Shown here: positions 58,315 through 64,000 of the stretch, in pieces
Layout of the letters: each line of letters starts with the position of its first letter
How positions within the stretch are numbered: position 1 is the first letter of the stretch
Assembly (NCBI GenBank): GCA_900766195.1
Contig: CAAFUN010000093.1
Coordinates: 79,608 to 143,607 of the forward strand
DNA from: an uncultured Bacteroides sp.
GTDB lineage: Bacteria; Bacteroidota; Bacteroidia; Bacteroidales; Bacteroidaceae
Direction of reading: 5' to 3'
DNA length: 64,000 nucleotides
Program-made: the position numbers and the translations under genes
Notes under the pieces: model-generated
Databases searched by the model: none
The model's input: only the letters and a program-made list of their open reading frames with translations
Told to the model about the DNA's origin: nothing

Positions 58315-59067
58315 TTGAAAATAAAGAAAGTACTTGTGTCGCAGCCGAAACCGGCATCAGAGAAATCACCATACTACGACATCGCCCAAAAATATGGGGT
58401 GAAAATAGATTTTCGCCCGTTTATTAAAGTGGAATGCTTGTCTGCAAAAGAATTCAGGCAGCAAAAAATCTCAATTTTAGATCATACTGCCGTAGTTTTT
58501 ACTTCGCGCCATGCTATTGATCATTTCTTCCAACTTTGTACAGAACTCCGGATTACCATACCCGAGGACATGAAATATTTTTGTGTAACTGAAGCTATAG
58601 CTTTGTATATTCAAAAATATGTTCAGTATCGTAAGCGCAAAATTTTCTTTGGGAATACCGGTAAATTTGAAGATTTACTTCCTTCCATCCTGAAGCATAA
58701 GACAGAGAAATATTTGATACCCATGTCTGACGTGCATACGGATGAGACTGGAAATTTGTTGGAGAAGAATAAGATTCAGTATACTGAGGCCGTTATGTAT
58801 CGCACAGTAAGCAATGACTTTGCCGAAGAGGAAGCATTTGATTATGATATGCTTATATTTTTTAGCCCGTCTGGAGTTGCTTCGCTGAAAAAGAATTTTC
58901 CTGATTTCGAGCAAAAGGATATCAAGATAGGTACCTTTGGTTCTACAACTGCTCAGGCGGTTAAAGATGCCGGGCTTCGTTTAGATCTTGAAGCTCCTAA
59001 TGTGCAGGCACCGTCAATGACTGCCGCACTTGACTTGTTTATCAAGGAAAATAATAAAAGCAAATAA
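58315..59067 (+). CDS. hemD: Uroporphyrinogen-III synthase
   Basis: Cyclises hydroxymethylbilane to uroporphyrinogen III in tetrapyrrole synthesis. The 250-residue product starts at a TTG (58315; MKIKKVLVSQPKPASEKSPY), which fits the family N-terminus and leaves 4 bp after the DUF4271 stop; no ATG fits. The fold is low in sequence similarity but the hallmark segments DHTAVVFTSRHAIDHF, LIFFSPSGVASL and IGTFGSTTAQAVKDAGL are present. HemB, HemC and other haem genes are not nearby, and Bacteroides uses this mainly for cobalamin-free haem-type or truncated pathways, so its demand is uncertain. Confidence 0.87.
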   Translation: MKIKKVLVSQPKPASEKSPYYDIAQKYGVKIDFRPFIKVECLSAKEFRQQKISILDHTAVVFTSRHAIDHFFQLCTELRITIPEDMKYFCVTEAIALYIQKYVQYRKRKIFFGNTGKFEDLLPSILKHKTEKYLIPMSDVHTDETGNLLEKNKIQYTEAVMYRTVSNDFAEEEAFDYDMLIFFSPSGVASLKKNFPDFEQKDIKIGTFGSTTAQAVKDAGLRLDLEAPNVQAPSMTAALDLFIKENNKSK

Positions 59068-59074
59068 TTTAGCG

Positions 59075-59198
59075 AACTGCGAATTATCAGCTACTGCGTA
59101 ATGAGAAAAGAAGCTGCTCCGGGTTCATGAAAATGATGCCTATGTAGAGTATTTGCGATTTTTCTTATAGAAAGCGTTGCTAATAATTCGCAGTTTTT
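59075..59198 (+). promoter_or_regulatory. Long-range stem before rnpA
   Basis: AACTGCGAATTATCAGC (59075-59091) is complementary to GCTAATAATTCGCAGTT (59179-59195) over 17 bp with one wobble, an 87-nt loop between, and T-run at 59194-59199 adjacent to the rnpA start. It could terminate the hemD transcript or fold into an attenuator that controls rnpA. Confidence 0.55.
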
Positions 59199-59199
59199 T

Positions 59200-59631
59200 A
59201 TGTATATGACAAATACCTTACGCAAAGCCGAAAGGCTTAATAAAAAGAAAATTGTAGAAAGAATGTTTGCAGGAGGTGCAAACTCTTTTGCCATTTTTCC
59301 TTTGCGTGTGGTTTATCTTGTTGTAGAAGAGACGGATGTACCTGTTTCCATTCTTATAAGTGTTTCTAAAAGGCGTTTTAAGAGAGCCGTCAAGCGGAAT
59401 AGGGTGAAACGACAGATACGAGAAGCATATCGAAAAAATAAGGTTGTTCTTTCTGCTCTGCTGGAGGAGCGGGGTGTAAAAATAGCTTTGGGCTTTCTTT
59501 ATCTTTCAGATAAGCTGATAGATTCTGCTGAGATAGAAACGAAAATGAAAACTGCGTTGCTACGTATCGGAGAGAATATCGTTGCTATTCCCGAAAATCT
59601 GAGCGTTAGCGTAGAAGATAGCACTTCGTAG
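59200..59631 (+). CDS. rnpA: Ribonuclease P protein component
   Basis: Protein subunit of RNase P, which trims tRNA 5' leaders. The 143-residue product starts at ATG 59200 or 59206 (second Met, MTNTLRKAERLNK). The RNR signature region reads SVSKRRFKRAVKRNRVKRQI near residue 60, with the basic RNA-binding face intact. The usual neighbour rpmH is not present; in Bacteroidota rnpA instead precedes yidD, as here. A strong hairpin lies immediately upstream. Confidence 0.94.
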   Translation: MYMTNTLRKAERLNKKKIVERMFAGGANSFAIFPLRVVYLVVEETDVPVSILISVSKRRFKRAVKRNRVKRQIREAYRKNKVVLSALLEERGVKIALGFLYLSDKLIDSAEIETKMKTALLRIGENIVAIPENLSVSVEDSTS

Positions 59632-59707
59632 TGGAGACACTCAAAGAGTAAATTTATCCATACGTAGGTATACAAATATTTAATAGTCTGTTTTATAGAG
59701 TATTACT

Positions 59708-59929
59708 GTGATGAAAATCTTTTCATACATTTTGTTGATTCCTATTTACTTTTATCAGAAGTGCATCTCTCCTCTGACTTCTCCTTCATGCAGATTTACC
59801 CCAACATGTTCGCAATACGCTATTGAGGCAATAAAAAAACACGGGCCTTTAAAGGGATTATATTTGGCAATTAGACGTGTATTGCGTTGCCATCCGTGGG
59901 GAGGCTCGGGTTATGATCCTGTACCATGA
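59708..59929 (+). CDS. yidD: Membrane-insertion efficiency factor YidD
   Basis: A 73-residue peripheral membrane protein that helps YidC-dependent membrane insertion. It starts with an amphipathic segment (MMKIFSYILLIPIYFYQ), and carries the family core PSCRFTPTCSQYAIEAI with conserved cysteines, then RRVLRCHPWGGSGYDPVP. It follows rnpA (76 bp) and its stop overlaps the TatD-type gene by 4 bp. Confidence 0.95.
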   Translation: MMKIFSYILLIPIYFYQKCISPLTSPSCRFTPTCSQYAIEAIKKHGPLKGLYLAIRRVLRCHPWGGSGYDPVP

Positions 59930-60597
59930 AAATTCCTATTGACATACATACCCACAATGTTCCTCCTCATCCTGATGAGGCTATTGTTAATTGTTCTCCG
60001 GAAATTTTTGTACCTGAAAAGGATGCGTGGTATTCCATTGGTATTCATCCGTGGAGTATAGCGGAATCATATCATGGAACGGTTGTTGAGCACGCTTTGT
60101 GGAAAAAATTAGTGGAGCATGTACGGAATCCTCAAGTTCTTGCTGTAGGCGAGGCGGGGATTGATAAATTGATAAATGTACCGATAGCTATTCAAGAAGA
60201 TTTTTTTAAAGAGCAGGCACGGCTTGCCTCTGACATGAATAAACCTCTTATCATTCATGCAGTGAAAGCTACGGATGAATTATTGCGATTGAAGAAGGAA
60301 ATTAATCCATCTGTCCCATGGATTATCCACGGATTTCGTGGAAAAGCAGCTTTGGCTACCGAATATCTCAGACATGGCTTCTATCTCTCTTTTGGAGAAA
60401 AATATCAGGACGAGGCATTGCACGTGGTTCCTCTGGAAAAATTGTTTATCGAAACAGATGAAAGCCATGTTTCGGTGGCTCAACTGTATGAAAGAGCTGC
60501 TTTTGTTTATAATATTTCTACAGAGAGCCTTCGAAAGATGGTTGCCGATAATGTGAAAAGAGTCTTTTTTGGAGCTAAGAGTTGCTTGTTCAGATAA
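59926..60597 (+). CDS. TatD family metal-dependent hydrolase
   Basis: A 223-residue amidohydrolase-type TIM-barrel protein. The metal-binding IDIHTHN lies at the start, the second His cluster near GIHPWS, the GEAGIDK segment near residue 70, and the terminal IETDES acid near residue 185. Members can be 3'-5' exonucleases or deoxyribonucleases, but this shorter form has an unknown substrate. It overlaps yidD by 4 bp. Confidence 0.85.
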   Translation: MKIPIDIHTHNVPPHPDEAIVNCSPEIFVPEKDAWYSIGIHPWSIAESYHGTVVEHALWKKLVEHVRNPQVLAVGEAGIDKLINVPIAIQEDFFKEQARLASDMNKPLIIHAVKATDELLRLKKEINPSVPWIIHGFRGKAALATEYLRHGFYLSFGEKYQDEALHVVPLEKLFIETDESHVSVAQLYERAAFVYNISTESLRKMVADNVKRVFFGAKSCLFR

Positions 60598-60604
60598 AGT
60601 GTCG

Positions 60605-60612
60605 TATTTTTG
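60605..60612 (+). promoter_or_regulatory. -7 element (TATTTTTG) of tyrS
   Basis: TATTTTTG lies 42 bp before the tyrS start; the -33 box is weak. Confidence 0.4.
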
Positions 60613-60654
60613 TGAAAATAAAGTATATCAACTATTTAAATTATTAATCATTCG

Positions 60655-61947
60655 ATGAATTTTGTAGAAGAATTGAGATGGCGTGGCATGCTCCACGATA
60701 TAATGCCTGGTACCGAAGAGCTTTTGGCTAAAGAACAAGTTACCGCCTATGTTGGCATTGATCCTACGGCAGATTCTTTGCATATAGGCCATCTTTGTGG
60801 TGTAATGATGTTGCGTCATCTTCAGCATTGTGGGCATAAGCCATTGGCTTTGATCGGCGGTGCCACCGGTATGATTGGAGATCCTTCGGGGAAATCTCTG
60901 GAACGTAATTTACTGGATGAGGAGACCCTACATCATAATCAGGAGGCTATAAAGAAGCAATTGGCAAAGTTCTTGGATTTTGAGTCAGATGCTACCAATC
61001 GTGCAGAATTAGTAAATAATTACGATTGGATGAAGAATTTTTCTTTTTTAGATTTTGTTCGTGAAGTGGGTAAACATATCACGGTAAATTATATGATGGC
61101 TAAGGAATCTGTAAAAAAGCGTCTGAACGGGGAAGCTCGCGATGGCCTTTCGTTTACAGAGTTTACTTATCAGTTGCTTCAAGGATATGATTTTCTCTAT
61201 CTGAACCAGACGAAATCTTGCAAATTGCAGATGGGAGGATCTGATCAGTGGGGTAATATAACTACAGGTGCAGAACTTATTCGTCGTACTAATGGAGGCG
61301 AGGTTTACGCATTGACTTGTCCGCTGATTACTAAGGCTGATGGAGGTAAATTTGGTAAGACGGAGTCCGGCAATGTATGGCTTGATGCACGTTATACCTC
61401 TCCTTATAAGTTTTACCAGTTCTGGTTGAACGTAAGTGATTCTGATGCTGCTCGTTATATTAAGATATTCACTTCTCTGAGCAAAGAAGAAATAGACGCT
61501 CTGATAGTTGAGCATGAAACTGCTCCCCATTTGCGTGTGCTTCAGAAACGATTGGCTAAGGAAGTTACTGTTATGGTTCACTCTCAGGAAGATTATGATG
61601 CTGCTGTTGAAGCCTCCGGTATTTTGTTTGGCAATGCTACCTCAGATGCTTTGAAGAAATTGGATGAGGATACATTATTAGCTGTTTTCGAAGGTGTTCC
61701 TCAATTTGAGGTGTCAAGAGATCTTTTGGCTACAGGGACGAAAGCTGTTGATTTATTCACAGAACATGCAGCAGTCTTTGCGTCAAAAGGTGAGATGCGT
61801 AAGCTGGTTCAAGGAGGAGGTGTCTCTTTGAATAAAGAGAAGCTGGAAGAGTTTGATCAGATAGTGACTCTTGCTGATTTGTTGGACGATAAGTATTTAC
61901 TTGTGCAACGTGGCAAGAAAAACTATTATTTGATTATAGCGAAATAG
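60655..61947 (+). CDS. tyrS: Tyrosyl-tRNA synthetase
   Basis: Class I enzyme that charges tRNA-Tyr. The 430-residue product has the HIGH form HIGHLCGVMML near residue 40, tyrosine-pocket segments GGATGMIGDPSGKS and LLQGYDFLYLN, KFGKTESGN as the KMSKS equivalent near residue 235, and a C-terminal S4 RNA-binding domain (about 360-425, GVSLNKEKLEEFDQIV). Complete. It is the last protein gene before tRNA-Gln on this strand. Confidence 0.97.
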   Translation: MNFVEELRWRGMLHDIMPGTEELLAKEQVTAYVGIDPTADSLHIGHLCGVMMLRHLQHCGHKPLALIGGATGMIGDPSGKSLERNLLDEETLHHNQEAIKKQLAKFLDFESDATNRAELVNNYDWMKNFSFLDFVREVGKHITVNYMMAKESVKKRLNGEARDGLSFTEFTYQLLQGYDFLYLNQTKSCKLQMGGSDQWGNITTGAELIRRTNGGEVYALTCPLITKADGGKFGKTESGNVWLDARYTSPYKFYQFWLNVSDSDAARYIKIFTSLSKEEIDALIVEHETAPHLRVLQKRLAKEVTVMVHSQEDYDAAVEASGILFGNATSDALKKLDEDTLLAVFEGVPQFEVSRDLLATGTKAVDLFTEHAAVFASKGEMRKLVQGGGVSLNKEKLEEFDQIVTLADLLDDKYLLVQRGKKNYYLIIAK

Positions 61948-62058
61948 TAAATGTCTTAAAATCAGTGAACTGAAGATTAGGAAACTTTTTTCAGTGGATA
62001 ATTTACTTTCTATAAGAGGCCTATCGTGCTGTGTGAAGCAAAAATTCCTCCTGATTTA

Positions 62059-62090
62059 TTTGGAAATGTCAGGATATCATTTTATCTTTG
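62059..62090 (+). promoter_or_regulatory. Full Bacteroides promoter of tRNA-Gln
   Basis: TTTG (62059-62062) as -33 box and TATCTTTG (62083-62090) as -7 element stand 20 bp apart, the best consensus promoter in the window. Transcription starts near 62097, 22 bp before the tRNA. Confidence 0.75.
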
Positions 62091-62118
62091 CACCGCTTTT
62101 TAACAGAAAGTGCTAGTT

Positions 62119-62189
62119 TGGACTATGGTGTAATGGTAGCACAACAGGTTTTGGTTCTGTTTGCCCAAGTTCGAATCTTGGTAGTCCAA
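62119..62189 (+). tRNA. tRNA-Gln (anticodon TTG)
   Basis: A 71-nt cloverleaf. The acceptor pair TGGACTA and TAGTCCA is perfect; the D-arm is GTGT and GCAC, the T-arm CCAAG, TTCGAAT, CTTGG. The anticodon stem ACAGG and TCTGT carries the loop TTTTGGT with anticodon TTG, which reads CAA and CAG (glutamine). The terminal CCA is not encoded (A then C follow). Ends in a very long hairpin. Confidence 0.95.
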
Positions 62190-62190
62190 C

Positions 62191-62251
62191 TATAATAAAA
62201 TAAGAATCCTTCTAAAATAAATATTTTTAGAAGGATTCTTATTTTATTATA
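62191..62251. terminator. 27-bp perfect inverted-repeat terminator
   Basis: The arms 62191-62217 and 62225-62251 are exactly inverted over 27 bp around a 7-nt loop. AT-rich, with A/T-runs at both ends, it ends the tRNA transcript and the convergent GltD-like gene. The stem is unusually long for a terminator. Confidence 0.85.
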
Positions 62252-62261
62252 AGTATGGTCT

Positions 62262-63587
62262 TTATTCTTCAAGCAATTTCTTTGCATCTACAAATTGGGC
62301 AATGCCTTTTGCTACCTGCTTGGCATCACGCATAGCTAATACTACTGTTTGAGGAGTGTGTACTACATCACCTCCGGCAAATACTCCTTTCCTCGTTGTC
62401 ATTCCATAGGGGCGTTCTTTGGTGATTACATAGCCTTTTTCGTTAACTTCTATACCGGTAGTTGTCGACACGATACGGTTGGCTGGGCGAGAACCGATAG
62501 CTACCAGAATCTTGTTCAGCGCTAATTGCTTCTCTCCTTCGGGAGAGTCTACAACGAAACTTGTCAATTGTTTCTTTTTCCCTATAAATTCTTTCCCGGA
62601 AGTGCTCCATAGAAATTGAACTCCTTCATTCAAAGCATCGTGATATTCCGCTTTCAGGGCAGGCATTTCCTCACTTGTTCTGTGATAGATAATGGTTACT
62701 GAGTGAGCACCTATCCGTAGTGCTGTTCTTGCAGCATCCATTGCTACATTGCCTGCACCAATCACTCCTACTACATCGTCTTTCTGTATAGGCACTTCTT
62801 CGATGCCTAAACTGCCTGATTGATAGAGATTAACCATACGTAGAAAATAAGATGCTTGTATGATGCCATTTAATTCTTTCCCGGGCAGGTTGAGCTGATT
62901 GGCAACAGCTGTTCCCGAGCCAATGAATACAGCGTCGAAGCCTTGATTAAACATGTCGTCAATATTGATCTGCTGGCCTACAACGCAGTTAGTGACGTAA
63001 CTTACTCCAAGCCCCTCTATTTTACGAATTTCTCGGCGTACGATTTCTTTTGGGAGGCGATATTCCGGTATACCGTACATTAATACACCACCCGGTTCTT
63101 TTTCACTTTCGAAGATGGTGACATTAAAACCTTCCCTTGCCAAATCACCTGCAACAGTCAATCCTGCTGGACCTGACCCTATTATAGCGACTTTACCTCT
63201 TGTTTTAAGAGCTATTTTTTCTTTGATAAGCCCCATGTCTCCATCAAAGTCAGCTATGAAGCGCTCCAATTTGCCTATATGTATCGGATTTCCTTTATGA
63301 TTGAGAATGCAGTGCCCTTCACATTGTTTTTCGTGTGGACATACACGGCCACAAATGGCAGGAAGATTACTTTTCTCATTGATAATGGCGAGTGCAGCGC
63401 CCATATTTCCCATAGATAATTGATGGATAAAACCAGGGATGTTATTTTCAATTGGACAGCCCTTTACGCATGATGGATTTTTGCAATTTAAGCATCTTTT
63501 TGCCTCAATAATGGCTTCTTTTGTAGAATAACTCTCGTCTATTTCTTCAAATTTTAACCCATTCGGTTCGGTAATGTTATTAGTCAT
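62262..63587 (-). CDS. GltD/NfnB-like NAD(P)-dependent oxidoreductase
   Basis: A 441-residue flavoprotein of the glutamate synthase small-subunit family. The N-terminal Fe-S domain has CLNCKNPSCVKGCP and CGRVCPHEKQCEGHC (two clusters), the FAD motif is AIIGSGPAGLTVAGDLA (near residue 133) and the NAD(P)H motif VIGAGNVAMDAARTALRIG (near 275). The protein could be the small subunit of glutamate synthase, a homotetrameric GltA, or the NfnB/SudA subunit of an electron-bifurcating transhydrogenase; no partner gene is in the window (its upstream neighbour would lie beyond 64000), so function stays open. A -7 element and palindromes lie upstream. Confidence 0.88.
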   Translation of the reverse strand: MTNNITEPNGLKFEEIDESYSTKEAIIEAKRCLNCKNPSCVKGCPIENNIPGFIHQLSMGNMGAALAIINEKSNLPAICGRVCPHEKQCEGHCILNHKGNPIHIGKLERFIADFDGDMGLIKEKIALKTRGKVAIIGSGPAGLTVAGDLAREGFNVTIFESEKEPGGVLMYGIPEYRLPKEIVRREIRKIEGLGVSYVTNCVVGQQINIDDMFNQGFDAVFIGSGTAVANQLNLPGKELNGIIQASYFLRMVNLYQSGSLGIEEVPIQKDDVVGVIGAGNVAMDAARTALRIGAHSVTIIYHRTSEEMPALKAEYHDALNEGVQFLWSTSGKEFIGKKKQLTSFVVDSPEGEKQLALNKILVAIGSRPANRIVSTTTGIEVNEKGYVITKERPYGMTTRKGVFAGGDVVHTPQTVVLAMRDAKQVAKGIAQFVDAKKLLEE

Positions 63588-63615
63588 AATTACTTCTTTT
63601 GCTATTTAGAGTTTG

Positions 63616-63623
63616 CAAAAATA
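63616..63623 (-). promoter_or_regulatory. -7 element (TATTTTTG) of the GltD-like gene
   Basis: The reverse complement of 63616-63623 is TATTTTTG, 29 bp upstream of the start codon. Confidence 0.55.
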
Positions 63624-63652
63624 GCAATTTAATTGCAATGTTGACATTGCAA
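63624..63652 (-). promoter_or_regulatory. Overlapping palindromes, candidate operator
   Basis: GCAATT, T, AATTGC (63624-63636) and TTGCAATGT, TG, ACATTGCAA (63633-63652) are perfect palindromes that overlap. They occupy the region between and upstream of the -7 and expected -33 boxes of the GltD-like gene. Confidence 0.6.
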
Positions 63653-63780
63653 AATTCACTTTATTGTTATTGCTGTTGCCAAATCAGATAGCTATATTCC
63701 AAAATAAGCTATTCAATCCTATTGAGTAAGAGTTTGTTTATGTATGATTAATAGATAGCCATCTGAGAAATCAATCATAA

Positions 63781-63812
63781 TGTAAGATGTTTTGCATGCA
63801 AAACATCTTACA
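63781..63812. repeat. 32-bp perfect palindrome
   Basis: The 16-bp left arm TGTAAGATGTTTTGCA is followed at once by its exact reverse complement, with no loop. Such a structure can form a cruciform or bind a large dimeric protein. Its position far from any visible gene start hides its role. Confidence 0.75.
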
Positions 63813-63877
63813 ATATCATCGCAAAACCTTATTTTCGTTCACCTCGTCCAGAATAGCTTCTGAGAGGGGGGATAATC

Positions 63878-63943
63878 AGTATACGACTGAATAGGGTTAA
63901 GTATACGACTCAATGCCATTGAGTATACGACTGGATTAGGTTC
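63878..63943. repeat. 22-bp-phased repeat array D (three units)
   Basis: AGTATACGACT recurs identically at 63878, 63900 and 63922, each step 22 bp, alternating with 11-bp spacers GAATAGGGTTA, CAATGCCATTG and GGATTAGGTTC. Flanked forms read CAGT, ATACG, ACTG in the first unit, a short palindrome. It has the same 11+11 plan as arrays A, B and C. Confidence 0.8.
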
Positions 63944-64000
63944 AAGTCGGGAGTGAATCTGAGGCGCTTTAAAAAAGGCTTTAAACAGACTTCTCTGAGA

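Larger units (their letters stand above)
63588..64000. other. 413-bp spacer with promoter, palindromes and array D
   Basis: No gene is visible to the window edge. It holds the promoter and palindromes at 63616-63652, a 32-bp perfect palindrome (63781-63812) and the phased array (63878-63943). Confidence 0.65.

Noticed and set aside
63878..63943. CRISPR array
   Set aside because: Repeats and spacers are only 11 bp, there are three units, and no cas gene is within reach.

Overview
The window looks like chromosomal DNA of a Bacteroides-type member of the Bacteroidales. The signs are a SusC/SusD pair, lineage-typical domains of unknown function (DUF4294, DUF4270, DUF4271, DUF4907, DUF3098), TPR/helix-turn-helix envelope-spanning regulators, a succinate-type CoA transferase, AT-rich spacers, few Shine-Dalgarno sites, and many promoters with a Bacteroides -7 element of the form TAnnTTTG. 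No phage, plasmid or CRISPR locus was seen. One intact IS4-family element is present.

Layout. 1-3527: leuS (5' end outside the window), a YitT-type membrane protein and rdgB, probably one operon. 3528-10072: accessory segment with a TPR/HTH regulator, a gene stump cut by an IS4 element, and a TonB-receptor-like barrel gene. 10073-17061: nadA, an AT-rich spacer with DnaA-box-like sites and a perfect inverted repeat, a TrmH/SpoU methyltransferase, a DUF4294 protein, two outer-membrane proteins and a radical SAM enzyme. 17062-21174: accessory island with a large lipoprotein carrying a degenerate zincin-like motif, followed by three tandem secreted paralogues and a broken fourth copy. 21323-30532: flavin reductase, SulP transporter, rubrerythrin, a pair of DUF3857/transglutaminase-type envelope proteins (one apparently catalytically dead) and nadB. 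30640-39973: PH-domain protein, a LytTR regulator without the receiver aspartate, two divergent envelope operons (barrel plus DUF4270 lipoprotein; Kelch lipoprotein plus DUF4907), PBP4, CoA transferase. 39974-47371: a possible small RNA or leader with a 51-residue hydrophobic ORF, miaB, a methyltransferase, and the operon ftsX, DUF3098, uppP, truB, queA, folK. 47479-55251: TPR/HTH regulator, SusC, SusD and an exported histidine acid phosphatase, an apparent organophosphate (possibly phytate) utilisation locus. 55252-64000: a SAM-II-like riboswitch candidate and metK, LOG-family gene, DUF4271, hemD, rnpA, yidD, TatD-type hydrolase, tyrS, tRNA-Gln, and a GltD-like oxidoreductase.

How the genes work together. 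Most of the window is housekeeping: tRNA charging (leuS, tyrS, tRNA-Gln) and tRNA modification (miaB, truB, queA), NAD synthesis (nadA, nadB), SAM synthesis and envelope assembly (ftsX, uppP, PBP4). The accessory blocks are envelope and nutrient modules that each pair a regulator with surface proteins.

The most unusual signal is not a gene. Four intergenic sites (3609-3664, 17200-17276, 21877-21942, 63878-63943) carry short arrays of a locus-specific, mostly palindromic motif repeated with a 22-bp period, usually as alternating 11-bp modules. A fifth site (41872-41919) has an 11-bp period. The sequences differ between loci but the spacing is the same, so the shared property is architecture rather than sequence. 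I know of no named element with these properties.
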